Shown here: positions 42,673 to 51,151 of the stretch, in pieces
How positions within the stretch are numbered: position 1 is the stretch's first letter
Layout of the letters: each line of letters starts with the position of its first letter
Source: an uncultured Bacteroidales bacterium
GTDB taxonomy: Bacteria > Bacteroidota > Bacteroidia > Bacteroidales > F082
Reading direction: 5' to 3'
Length of the DNA: 64,000 bases
Assembly (NCBI GenBank): GCA_900317055.1
Contig: ONFF01000006.1
Span: 83,345-147,344, forward strand
Notes under the pieces: model-generated
What the model was told of the DNA's origin: nothing
What the model saw: the letters and a program-made list of their open reading frames with translations, nothing else
Database searches by the model: none
Position numbers and translations under genes: made by a program

Positions 42673-43572
42673 ATGAAAAAGCAGCATATCATACTTACAT
42701 GTCTTTTGGTTTTAATCTGCGGCACAACAACAGCGCAATTCAACAAGGCCTTACCTAACATGAGAGGCAACGGACAAGTGAACGATGCAAAAATCAATGT
42801 TGGCTTGCTTGGTGGTGGCAATTTTACCCATTGGCAACACTTCGTCAGTTCTCAAGCATCTGACTGGTATTTGGCTGCCTATAAACCCACACTTCGCTTT
42901 GGGTATTTTGGCGGCATCGCCATAGAATATATGTGGAAGAGCGATCTCTCTTTTGGCCTCAATGTCATTTATGAACAGCATAATATAGGCCTGAACTACC
43001 TGAATGGGACTTTCCCAACAGCTCTCAACCATTACATCAAAAGGAACTATGACTTCACCGCCAATTACAATTCAATTGAAGCCTACATTCCTGTGACCTT
43101 CTACATCTCCACTGGCTCTAAGAATCTCAAGCCTTATTTCTTCATCGCACCTCGTTTCTCCTATATTCTTGGCGGTGACATGTCATACACTCGGACTGAC
43201 ACGGACCAAAGTGGTCAAGTCATCAACACCCTAAATTCAACCGCCGAATTCAGCGAGACCTCCTACGCTTCCTATTATGGCCCAATCAACTTATTTAACA
43301 ACGAGTACGAGCTTAACTTAGGAATGCTCAATATTGGTCTTATGGCTGGAGTTGGCACACAATTCAGATTCAATACGAGCAACTACTATTTCCTACTCAA
43401 GCTCGATTTGTCAGCCAATGTGAATGGTTTCCAAACCTTCACGAAGTATGATTTGGCGAACGAATTCAACCATTTGAGATACAGCGCTGACGCGCACCTC
43501 ACTGCAACCTTTATGCTGCCCATCAAGAAGCGTTTGATTGGTGCCTGCATCAGGTGGGGAGAATATGATTGA
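42673..43572 (+). CDS. Outer-membrane beta-barrel protein, PorT-like fold
   Basis: A 299-residue protein with a signal peptide (IILTCLLVLICGTTTA|Q) and alternating hydrophobic/polar strands typical of the 8-10-stranded barrels in the Bacteroidota OMP_b-brl/PorT group: INVGLLGGGNFTHW, LSFGLNVIYEQHNIGLNYL, KPYFFIAPRFSYILGGDMSY. The C-terminus is not a phenylalanine signal. Placed right behind a lipoprotein gene and among T9SS cargo, it may assist secretion or anchoring, but this is inferred only. Confidence 0.75.
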   Translation: MKKQHIILTCLLVLICGTTTAQFNKALPNMRGNGQVNDAKINVGLLGGGNFTHWQHFVSSQASDWYLAAYKPTLRFGYFGGIAIEYMWKSDLSFGLNVIYEQHNIGLNYLNGTFPTALNHYIKRNYDFTANYNSIEAYIPVTFYISTGSKNLKPYFFIAPRFSYILGGDMSYTRTDTDQSGQVINTLNSTAEFSETSYASYYGPINLFNNEYELNLGMLNIGLMAGVGTQFRFNTSNYYFLLKLDLSANVNGFQTFTKYDLANEFNHLRYSADAHLTATFMLPIKKRLIGACIRWGEYD

Positions 43573-43605
43573 GTTTAGAGTTTAGTGTGTAGAGTTTAGA
43601 GACTG
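43571..43605 (+). repeat. Tandem heptamer repeat GAGTTTA
   Basis: Five 7-nt units in register: GAGTTTA, GAGTTTA, GTGTGTA, GAGTTTA, GAGACTG, beginning inside the stop codon of the beta-barrel gene. Unlike the other word-built elements here, no inverted arm is visible. Confidence 0.7.
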
Positions 43606-43669
43606 TGGTAATATGATTAAAGAATAAGGATATAGTAAAATGGAATAACACAAAAAAAATCATATCACC

Positions 43670-46468
43670 ATGAAACCGCTCCGAATACTACTTTTATCAC
43701 TCTTTGCCAGTCTCTTTGCCTTGCCCTCGGCTTTTTCGCAGGATGTCACCACCCAAGGCACCGAGTTTTGGGTTTCTTTCCTAGGAAACGGATTTAAAAC
43801 CAGGTTTGACACATGGTCAGGTCTTCCTGAATTTACTTGGCTCAGAATACAATTGATTGTCAGTGCTAAACGGGATTGCAACTGCACTATCAAAAATCCC
43901 AATACCAATTATGAGCAGACTTTCCATGTGAATGCCAACAGCACCTATCTGTTTGATGACATCCCATGGGGTGAAGCCTATATGGAACTGGAAGAACACG
44001 GACAAATCCTGAACAAAGGACTTCGCATCACTGCCGACGATACGGTTTCCGTATATTGTGCCAACATAGCCGAAGTTTCATTTGATGCTTCCTACATCCT
44101 TCCTACCCCCGCTTTGGGCAACGATTATATCATACAAACCTACGACCAATCTTCCACCAGCAACTCTAATTATGGCAGTTATTACACTTCCGCCTTTCTC
44201 ATTGTTGCCACAGAAGAAGGTGAGACCACGGTTGACATCACTCCTGCAGTAAACACTTTGGATGGTCATACCGCCCACAACGAGTACAGCATCACTTTGC
44301 GAAAAGGGGAAACCTATCAAGTGCGTTCCCACAACAACTATTCAGGGAGCCGCGACCTCAGCGGAACCCGAGTGACCGCTCGTGACTGCAAGAAGATTGC
44401 CGTGTTCAACGGCAACAACCTCACTATGGTACCCAATGGAGGCAACGACTCCGACTGTATTTTTGAGCAAGCCATGCCCTTGACGGCTTGGGGGAAAAAA
44501 TTCGTCGTCACCGCCTCGCTCGGACGCCAACTCAACGACATCGTAAAAATCACATCGGCTCATGACAACAATGAAATCCTCAGAAACGGTGAGGTTTTGG
44601 CTTCCTTAAATGCCGGTGAGTCCACGACTTTTGAACTAAGGCAGTCGAATAAATCTTGTTTCATTGAAGCCTCACAAAGTTGTGCGGTGTATTTGTACAA
44701 CCATTCAAAAGATGATGACAGCTGGTACGATGAAGGCACTGGAGCTCCCAGCATGGTGTGGATTGCTCCCATTGAGCAACGCATTAATGAAATCACATTC
44801 TCAACATTCAATTATGAGAGCGAACACGACACCCACATAGACGACCATTATGTGAACATCATCGTTAACACAGACGACATTCAAAATGTCTATCTCGACA
44901 ACGAGCTTTTGCCTTCATCAGAATTTGAGCCTGTGAATGGTACCACGGAGTATCGCTTTATCAGAAAACAGATAGATCACGGTGCTCACCACTTGTCATG
45001 CACCAATGGCTTTAACGCCCATGTATATGGTTTTGGCCATGCCAAAGGCTACGCCTATCTCGTAGGATCCAAAGCCACCGACCTTTCCACAACGATTCTC
45101 ATTAATGATGAAACTGTCCAGCAACTTGACACAATAAGCAGCTGTTCATTGGAATCCATCACCTTTGATGCAGAAATCAACTACCAAAACTTCGAGGTAG
45201 AATGGGATTTCGGCGATGGAACACCTCATAGCCATGACATTAATACCACTCACACATACAACAACTACGGAGTATACGAGGTCAACCTCACTGTCACTTC
45301 CGAAGAGAGTCCTTGCCAGGAATCGTCCTCAACCACCCAAACCGTTTACATCGAACTATACCACACGTCCGACACCACCATTTATGCCAGCACATGCTAC
45401 AATGGACCAAGCACCTATACCGAGAATGGCTTCAACATCCCTTACGACGAGCCAGGCTCCTACGAAGGTTCCAAGTCTATTCTCTCATCACATGGCTGCG
45501 ACAGTATCGTGCATCTCTTTCTCGAAGTAGGCGAAGTGTTTCATGCCGAACCCGATACAGCTAGAATTTGCTATGACAATAATCATCCAAAAGAATACAC
45601 ATGGGATAAGGACGGTGAGACCTACTTTAACGACACCCTTATCACCAAGACCCTACCCTACGGTGACTGCCAAGGCATCTTCACCCTTGACCTCAAATTT
45701 GCCAACAACGAAACGCAAGAGGTGTTTTGGCCGGAGCCGAACCAATATGAATGCGATTCTTTTTACTGGCCTCTCAGCGGACAGACATATTACTCCTCTG
45801 GCACGTATTCACATATTGAAGACCTGTCACAATTCGATTGCGCGCGTGAAACCCGACTCAACTTGAATCTTTCATACACACCCCACCCTTTCATCGAAAG
45901 TTACAATTCTTATCCACACTGGCCTATCACTGCAACAGAATTCAATGTAAATCGCTATACTTTCTTTGTAAACGATACCGTATCCGAAATTTCCAAATGG
46001 AACACCAACCAATGCAAATGGGAAATCTCCATGAACAGTTGGCGCATCGTAACCGATGAAGACAACCCGCTCAAATGCTATGTTTATGCCATGGACTGGA
46101 CCGAGGACACGATATGGCTTAGCTTTAAGGCCGTCAACTCATGCTCCGGTGATGAGGGCGTGATTGCAAAATACTGGCTATGCCCTTCGTTCTACGGGAT
46201 AAACGATGCCGAAACATCACTATCCAACTTCAACATTGTACCCAATCCCAACAAAGGTGAAATGGATCTGCATTTGGAGCAGCTGACTGGAAAAGTGAAC
46301 ATCAAAGTATATGATATGCGTGGTGCTCTTGTTGATGTCATCGAGACCTACAACGACTTGGATTCCAAAACTTTGCATTACACATTGGAGCACACCTCAT
46401 CAGGCTTCTATTTCTTCGTTGCCACCGCCAAAGAAGGCACCATCGCAAAGAAAGTCATCATTGAATAA
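43670..46468 (+). CDS. T9SS-exported protein with IgGFc-binding-like N-terminus and PKD domain
   Basis: A 932-residue surface protein. Signal peptide (LLLSLFASLFALPSAFS|Q), then about 450 residues that resemble the IgGFc-binding N-terminal domain of Bacteroidota/Myxococcota proteins (TQGTEFWVSFLGN, ILPTPALGNDYIIQTYDQ, VPNGGNDSDCIFEQAMPLTA). A PKD domain (VEWDFGDGTPHSHDINTTHT), GCDSIV-type repeats at 45370-45860, module B (PITATEFNVNRYTFFV, about 45905-46215) and a sorting domain (NIVPNPNKGEMDL) follow. Module B is shared with the genes at 35530 and 39101. Ligand unknown; domain name by resemblance only. Confidence 0.8.
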   Translation: MKPLRILLLSLFASLFALPSAFSQDVTTQGTEFWVSFLGNGFKTRFDTWSGLPEFTWLRIQLIVSAKRDCNCTIKNPNTNYEQTFHVNANSTYLFDDIPWGEAYMELEEHGQILNKGLRITADDTVSVYCANIAEVSFDASYILPTPALGNDYIIQTYDQSSTSNSNYGSYYTSAFLIVATEEGETTVDITPAVNTLDGHTAHNEYSITLRKGETYQVRSHNNYSGSRDLSGTRVTARDCKKIAVFNGNNLTMVPNGGNDSDCIFEQAMPLTAWGKKFVVTASLGRQLNDIVKITSAHDNNEILRNGEVLASLNAGESTTFELRQSNKSCFIEASQSCAVYLYNHSKDDDSWYDEGTGAPSMVWIAPIEQRINEITFSTFNYESEHDTHIDDHYVNIIVNTDDIQNVYLDNELLPSSEFEPVNGTTEYRFIRKQIDHGAHHLSCTNGFNAHVYGFGHAKGYAYLVGSKATDLSTTILINDETVQQLDTISSCSLESITFDAEINYQNFEVEWDFGDGTPHSHDINTTHTYNNYGVYEVNLTVTSEESPCQESSSTTQTVYIELYHTSDTTIYASTCYNGPSTYTENGFNIPYDEPGSYEGSKSILSSHGCDSIVHLFLEVGEVFHAEPDTARICYDNNHPKEYTWDKDGETYFNDTLITKTLPYGDCQGIFTLDLKFANNETQEVFWPEPNQYECDSFYWPLSGQTYYSSGTYSHIEDLSQFDCARETRLNLNLSYTPHPFIESYNSYPHWPITATEFNVNRYTFFVNDTVSEISKWNTNQCKWEISMNSWRIVTDEDNPLKCYVYAMDWTEDTIWLSFKAVNSCSGDEGVIAKYWLCPSFYGINDAETSLSNFNIVPNPNKGEMDLHLEQLTGKVNIKVYDMRGALVDVIETYNDLDSKTLHYTLEHTSSGFYFFVATAKEGTIAKKVIIE

Positions 46469-46493
46469 TAACTCACTCACCACATATAACAGA

Positions 46494-46522
46494 AAACGGC
46501 TGGCACTAAGTCAGCCGTTTCT
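46494..46522 (+). terminator. Terminator-like hairpin at the end of the secretion island
   Basis: AAACGGCTG (46494-46502) pairs with CAGCCGTTT (46512-46520); the T-tract is short. It lies between two convergent genes and could serve both. Confidence 0.6.
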
Positions 46523-46565
46523 GATTACAAGGATATGAAAAAGTGATTTACTTCAATTTTCTGCT

Positions 46566-47390
46566 TCAACGAACAGGTGATTCCAAAGCCTTAACCCTGC
46601 CACCCACTTTGTCGCCTTCCAACACGGGATTACCGTAGTAAGCAATATCACCAGAACCGATGATGCTATATGTCAGCTTGTTGCTGACATTGGCAGTGAT
46701 GTCACCCGAGCCTGCAATGTCGGCATCCAAAATATCTATCGTGCAAGCCAAGTCACAGTCGCCAGAGCCTGCAATACTAATTTCAGCTTTGTTGACCATA
46801 CCACTATCAATCTTCGCATTGCCCGAACCAGCCACATCCACTTCTAATTTGTCGCAAGCTAAGTCTGGCATGCTGATATCACCCGATCCGGCAATCTGCA
46901 ACTCCAAATGTGACACATTGACGGCTTCCTTGAAGACGATGTTGCCCGAACCAGCCACAAAGAATTCCATCTTGTCGCCATTCAATGGACTCATCATATA
47001 GATATTGCCACTTCCAGCAAGGCCAACCTCTTTCAGGCTTGGGGCGGTAATGTCAATGACAAATTCCGTCGGATGAAGATTGACATTTTTATGCTTCTGT
47101 TGTCGCTCCAAAACCAGTTCTTTCTCTTTCACCTTAATGTCAAGGTATTCCAACAAGTTCTCATCCACACGGAAAGTGCAGGTATAATCCTCTGATATAG
47201 TGAAGTTGACCGTCGCAGGCAGAAGCAGTGACAAGTCTTCAAAAACATTCACATCACAGTTGCGGGTGACAATATTGCCATTGCCTTTAACGGTTTCTCC
47301 GCCCAGCGACTCACCGCTAATGGCTATGCTACACGATTGGACAACCATAGCGATGATAGAGGCTGCGATAATCAAAAAATGTCTTTTCAT
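46566..47390 (-). CDS. GIN-domain (DUF2807) lipoprotein
   Basis: A 274-residue lipoprotein: signal peptide and lipobox VVQS|C (residue 20), then a right-handed beta-helix head of the GIN/DUF2807 kind, visible as repeated short turns VAGSGNI, IAGSGDIS, VAGSGNAK, IAGSGDCD and IAGSGDIT, each about 20 residues apart. Such proteins are common in Bacteroidota and are described as putative adhesin heads or envelope-stress-linked factors; no enzymatic role is known. Monocistronic, convergent with the secretion island. Confidence 0.88.
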   Translation of the reverse strand: MKRHFLIIAASIIAMVVQSCSIAISGESLGGETVKGNGNIVTRNCDVNVFEDLSLLLPATVNFTISEDYTCTFRVDENLLEYLDIKVKEKELVLERQQKHKNVNLHPTEFVIDITAPSLKEVGLAGSGNIYMMSPLNGDKMEFFVAGSGNIVFKEAVNVSHLELQIAGSGDISMPDLACDKLEVDVAGSGNAKIDSGMVNKAEISIAGSGDCDLACTIDILDADIAGSGDITANVSNKLTYSIIGSGDIAYYGNPVLEGDKVGGRVKALESPVR

Positions 47391-47500
47391 AGTACTGTAG
47401 TTTTAGTTGATTTCCTGTAAGACGGAGTTACGCCGAAAAAGTTACAGTATAGTGGAAGTTTTTCTATTAAATAACATTTCAAAATTAAGCGTCATTTTTT

Positions 47501-47577
47501 GACTACGAGACACGGGACTTCGAGACTTCGGGACAAGCCAAAGCCTCGTAGTCCCGCAGTCCCGTAGTCTCGTGTCC
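47501..47577 (+). repeat. Octamer-built inverted repeat (GACTRCGR family)
   Basis: The left arm is near-tandem units (GACTACGA, GACACGG, GACTTCGA, GACTTCGG); the right arm carries the reverse complements (GACACGA, GACTACGG, GACTGCGG, GACTACGA when read on the other strand). The arms pair over about 26 nt with a few mismatches. It lies between the GIN lipoprotein and the ABC exporter. The element at 57217-57288 is built from the same word. Confidence 0.75.
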
Positions 47578-47605
47578 AATATGTAAACTAGTTTTGTTCA
47601 TCTAC

Positions 47606-48787
47606 TTATTTGGAAAACATCACCTTCTCGCTGTTGAACATCTTTGTGAGTACCCAGATGCCCAACCCCGTATAGAGCGCGTTGGCAGCAATCGTAATAA
47701 TGATGGGCAACAAATGGGCTTCATGGGCAAAGACTTGCGACATGGCCAGCACACTGTTGTAAATCGGAATCAAGTAATAAGCTATACTGTCCACTTTTGT
47801 GCCCGACATCATCGGAATCATGCCCACCAACATCACCACAAGCATCAAGGGAGCCATCACAGCCGAGGCTGCCTTTACAGACTTGGCCTTGGCCGAGATA
47901 ATGGAAGTGACCGAGACAAGAATCAGTACTGTACTGAAAATCAACAACAAGAGTGTCACATAATCCGACACTTGATAGATATTGGCATCCAAGCCCATCT
48001 CATCAGCATGAATCAGTTTGGGCAACGACAGCATCATGCCCAGGAAGCTCGACAAGCCGCTCAACATGGCGAAGAACGAGAGGCTCAACACCTTGCCCAA
48101 AGCCAGCTCACGACGCTTCAAGGGCGTCACCAGCAAGGTGGCGATGGTGCCGCGCTCCTTCTCACCCGCAATGGAAGGCGGGGCAATCGACATGCAACCC
48201 GAGAAGGCCATCAGCAAGAGCAGCATGGGAATCAGTTCGCTGAAGAAATTACCCACCACATCCTCATTCGAGGCAAGGTCATACACTGCCCCCTCTTCCA
48301 TTTTGTTAATGTCAAAACGGTTGCAGATAGTGCTTTCGTAGGCATCCAATGCTGCACTCACCATTGAATAGGCCTGCTGCGACGACTCCGAAGCAGAGTT
48401 GTAGAGCAACTGCACATTGGGTGCCATTTGATGGCCACTAATCGGGTCGTATTGGGCAGTCAAGGAATCAAAGCCTTCCGGGAAAACCAGAAGGATGTAT
48501 TTGCTGTCTTTCAGGACAAGCTCATTACGAAGCTTCTCTGCATCGAAATTCTCTGTCACCATCACCAGTGGCAAGGCTTCCAATACGGGATGCACGCTTT
48601 CGGGCAGGTTCTCAACATACATGATGGCAGGCTCCTCATCCTTAGGTTGCATGAAGTTGTTGCCCATGAAGGAATAAATGAGATAGATTAGCAGACCTGG
48701 CATGATGACTGTGGTCATCAGCATGGTACGATCGCCAAAGAAGCGGGCACATTCCTTCTTGATAATGGTCCAAGTGTTGTTTTTCAT
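47606..48787 (-). CDS. ABC-2 type exporter permease, NatB-like
   Basis: A 393-residue permease: one N-terminal helix (MLMTTVIMPGLLIYLIYSFM), a large extracytoplasmic domain of about 150 residues, then five helices including a GEKERGTIATLLVTPLKR cytoplasmic elbow that is diagnostic for the ABC-2/NatB group. Family members export sodium or other small compounds with a NatA-type ATPase. The ATG at 48787 shares one base with the TGA of the ATPase gene (TGATG). Transported substrate is not evident. Confidence 0.87.
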   Translation of the reverse strand: MKNNTWTIIKKECARFFGDRTMLMTTVIMPGLLIYLIYSFMGNNFMQPKDEEPAIMYVENLPESVHPVLEALPLVMVTENFDAEKLRNELVLKDSKYILLVFPEGFDSLTAQYDPISGHQMAPNVQLLYNSASESSQQAYSMVSAALDAYESTICNRFDINKMEEGAVYDLASNEDVVGNFFSELIPMLLLLMAFSGCMSIAPPSIAGEKERGTIATLLVTPLKRRELALGKVLSLSFFAMLSGLSSFLGMMLSLPKLIHADEMGLDANIYQVSDYVTLLLLIFSTVLILVSVTSIISAKAKSVKAASAVMAPLMLVVMLVGMIPMMSGTKVDSIAYYLIPIYNSVLAMSQVFAHEAHLLPIIITIAANALYTGLGIWVLTKMFNSEKVMFSK

Positions 48788-49563
48788 CACTCCATCCCTC
48801 CTTTCTTTTCCTTATAGATGTCGAAGAAACGGTCTTCAAGCGTTTGACCGGCACAGATGCCTTCCAAAGTGTCGCAATGCGTCAGTTGTCCATCAATGAT
48901 GATGCCCACACGGTCGCAGAGTTTCTCTACGAGGCTAAAGATATGGGTGGAAAGGATGATGGTCTTGCCTTGTTCGCGCAGTTCCTGAAGATAGTCTGTC
49001 ACCGTTCGGGCAGTGAGCACATCCAAGCCGTTGGTCGGTTCGTCGAAGATGACAAACTCAGGGTCGTGCACCAACGAGACCACAAGCGAAGTCTTCTGTT
49101 TCATGCCCGTCGACAAGTCAGCCACCTTGACTTCAGCGAAACGGTCAATACCGAAACGCTTGAACAATTTGGTTTTGCGTTCCGCAATCACCTCTGGTTC
49201 AATGCCATAGAGTTGAGAGAAAAAGTCGAACAGATAATTTGGGGTAAAGAAGTCTTCCAACTTCAGTTCGGAGGTCAAGAAACCGATCTTGGCCCTCACC
49301 TGCTCCGGTTGACTCACAATAGAGCAACCGTCTATAAAAGCATCGCCCTTGTCAGGAACAATGAGGGTGGCAAGCATACGCAAAGTGGTGGTCTTGCCCG
49401 CACCATTGGGGCCCAACAGACCGAAGATCTCGCCCTTGTTGGCGGTGAACGAGAGATTGTCGACTGCGACAATCTCCTTCCGTTCCGTCCTTTCTATTTT
49501 CTGTTGTTTGCGCGAGAGCTGAAAGGTTTTGCTGAGGCCCTCAACGCGAAGAATTTCGTTCAT
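48787..49563 (-). CDS. ABC transporter ATP-binding protein, NatA-like
   Basis: A 258-residue ATPase: Walker A GLLGPNGAGKTTTLRML, signature DLSTGMKQKTSLV, Walker B FVIFDEPTNGLD, followed by the switch histidine in ILSTHIFS. It pairs with the NatB-like permease immediately downstream (one-base overlap). The ABC class exports drugs, ions or lipids; the actual cargo is unknown. Confidence 0.92.
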   Translation of the reverse strand: MNEILRVEGLSKTFQLSRKQQKIERTERKEIVAVDNLSFTANKGEIFGLLGPNGAGKTTTLRMLATLIVPDKGDAFIDGCSIVSQPEQVRAKIGFLTSELKLEDFFTPNYLFDFFSQLYGIEPEVIAERKTKLFKRFGIDRFAEVKVADLSTGMKQKTSLVVSLVHDPEFVIFDEPTNGLDVLTARTVTDYLQELREQGKTIILSTHIFSLVEKLCDRVGIIIDGQLTHCDTLEGICAGQTLEDRFFDIYKEKKGGME

Positions 49564-49581
49564 GATAAGATAGTATTAAGA

Positions 49582-49782
49582 CTATTGAAGGTGTTTTTGC
49601 TTTCCCTCATCCTTTTTCTTCCTGATAACAAAGCCAAGGATGAGGCCAATAATGCATCCTATTCCGGTGCACAAGACACTTATGGCGACTTTTTTGCTCA
49701 GGATCAGTGCCACTATGATGACCGTTATGGCCACACATACAGTGAGCAGGATAATGTAATGATGTGCTTTTAGTTTCTTCAT
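49582..49782 (-). CDS. Small two-helix membrane protein
   Basis: A 66-residue protein: a short basic N-terminus, two hydrophobic helices (residues 9-28 and 33-52) and a very basic tail IRKKKDEGKQK. It ends 18 nt before the NatA-like gene and may be its first operon partner. No family recognised; short but with convincing membrane-protein composition. Confidence 0.6.
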   Translation of the reverse strand: MKKLKAHHYIILLTVCVAITVIIVALILSKKVAISVLCTGIGCIIGLILGFVIRKKKDEGKQKHLQ

Positions 49783-49820
49783 GGCGATGTTTTTTTGTGG
49801 TTCTATAGATTTTGTTGAGT

Positions 49821-49945
49821 TTCCCGCTGCGCGGGAATGGAGTTAGTCGTGTTGTTATTTTGCGACGGCTTGTAATGTTAACGGCTCGTAAGCTCAATAG
49901 GCCGCCGCTGGAAACAAACGCCATATACTCCATTCCCGCAGGGAA
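49821..49945 (+). repeat. Element bounded by inverted repeats, each arm also a hairpin (REPIN/MITE-like)
   Basis: The left arm, 49821-49843, contains TTCCCG ctgcg CGGGAA followed by TGGAGT; the right arm, 49927-49945, is its reverse complement with a shorter loop (ACTCCA then TTCCC gca GGGAA). About 80 nt lie between, including ACGGCTTGTAA and ACGGCTCGTAA as a near-direct repeat. It separates the GntR gene from the small membrane protein gene and contains no gene. Confidence 0.65.
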
Positions 49946-49949
49946 TCCC

Positions 49950-50288
49950 TTAAAACTTAATCTCCTCTATCCCTATGCCCAAAAGTTTCATCTTCTTGAC
50001 AACCTCGGGCAGCTCCTTCTCAAGGAACTCCTCGCGCATTTGCTTGAGGACGATGTCCTTGGCGTCGGCGGAGATGAAATAGCCGATGCCGCGTTTGTTG
50101 TAGATAATGCCCGCATTTGTCATGGTCTCATAGGATCGCATGATGGTGTTGGGGTTCACACCGAGTTGTATGCCGTAGTCGCGCACCGAAAGGATTCGAT
50201 CGTCGGCCTTCAGCTCTCCACGCAGGATCTGCTCATAGAGCTGGGAGCAAATCTGCAAGTATATGGGTTTGTGTGCGTTAAATTCCAT
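49950..50288 (-). CDS. GntR-family transcriptional regulator, YtrA subfamily
   Basis: A 112-residue winged-helix repressor-type protein: PIYLQICSQLYEQILRGELK and ILSVRDYGIQLGVNPNTIMR (recognition helix) then a short dimerisation tail with no ligand-binding domain, the YtrA layout. It is the last gene of the ABC unit that starts at 52747, and an inverted repeat like a YtrA operator lies at that unit's promoter (52766-52789), so autoregulation of the transporter operon is likely. Inducer unknown. Confidence 0.88.
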   Translation of the reverse strand: MEFNAHKPIYLQICSQLYEQILRGELKADDRILSVRDYGIQLGVNPNTIMRSYETMTNAGIIYNKRGIGYFISADAKDIVLKQMREEFLEKELPEVVKKMKLLGIGIEEIKF

Positions 50289-50291
50289 GGT

Positions 50292-51149
50292 TTAGTATTT
50301 TTGGGTTTTAAGTTTGAAGAATAGACCGACATATAGACCTATAGTCAGCAAAGCATAAATGATGACACTCGTCGTCATCACTCCACTTATGAAAGTGCCA
50401 TATTCCGAAAAGTCAAAGTTTTCCATGAAACGGCCAATTGCAGTCGAGAACGAAAACACCAGAGTTTGGAACACCATAGAAATCGCATACGAGAATCCCA
50501 TCATGATGCCAAATGTCGCACCTGTCTTATGGTGTTTGAACAACAGATTACCCAACATGAAGAAACCTGTGGTAAACAAGAAACTCACTAGGTAGTTCCA
50601 ACTTTCAACAGAGCCAATCTTGTTGAACATGTCAAACAAACCAAGATAATCACTTGTCAGGTCTGAAGGATCAAAAACGACTGAAGGATCGGCTCCCATC
50701 TCTTTTATGAAATCCAAAGTCGAGCCCATGACACCAAGGCTTTTAATGTAATGGCGGAAGCCACCTACAGGAAGCAAGGTCAACAACGAATCAATGCCGT
50801 ATGAAATCAAAGCCACCGCCACGGGAGTCATGACACAGTAGAGCACATAGCTCAAGTATTTCTCCCAGTTGGAGACTGGCAACATGGCGTAGCGCACGCC
50901 TTCGCGAGGCAGGTTGATGTCGCCAAAGGCCTTGGCAGGAACAAGGATGCATGACAAGAAAACAGCCACATAAATGACCATCCAGCGGACGAATGTCGGC
51001 ATGGTGAAGCCAAACACTGCAGTCAGCAGCCAAGTGGCTATATTAAGGCTGCACAAGATGGCCAAGGTGACGCCGAAATTGCGGAGATACTTCTTGCCGT
51101 CCATGGCAAGTAGTTTTCCAAACCGATTGAAATTGAAAGTATTATTCAT
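50292..51149 (-). CDS. Membrane subunit of a Ytr-like ABC transporter
   Basis: A 285-residue protein with about six helices, beginning MNNTFNFNRFGKLLAMDGKK, nearly the same start as the paralogue upstream (51152-51907). NLPREGVRYAMLPVSNWEKY is shared by both and appears to be a cytoplasmic coupling loop. Together with the ATPase at 51923 it should form a membrane transporter of the kind controlled by YtrA-type repressors. It starts 2 nt after the upstream stop. Substrate unknown; cell-envelope stress is the usual theme of this family. Confidence 0.75.
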   Translation of the reverse strand: MNNTFNFNRFGKLLAMDGKKYLRNFGVTLAILCSLNIATWLLTAVFGFTMPTFVRWMVIYVAVFLSCILVPAKAFGDINLPREGVRYAMLPVSNWEKYLSYVLYCVMTPVAVALISYGIDSLLTLLPVGGFRHYIKSLGVMGSTLDFIKEMGADPSVVFDPSDLTSDYLGLFDMFNKIGSVESWNYLVSFLFTTGFFMLGNLLFKHHKTGATFGIMMGFSYAISMVFQTLVFSFSTAIGRFMENFDFSEYGTFISGVMTTSVIIYALLTIGLYVGLFFKLKTQKY

Positions 51150-51151
51150 GG

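Noticed and set aside
47594-48367. 257-codon plus-strand frame rich in His and Gln
   Set aside because: Antisense to the NatB-like permease; no start signal or homology.
48844-49773. 309-codon plus-strand frame
   Set aside because: Antisense to the NatA-like ATPase with its Walker motifs; rejected.
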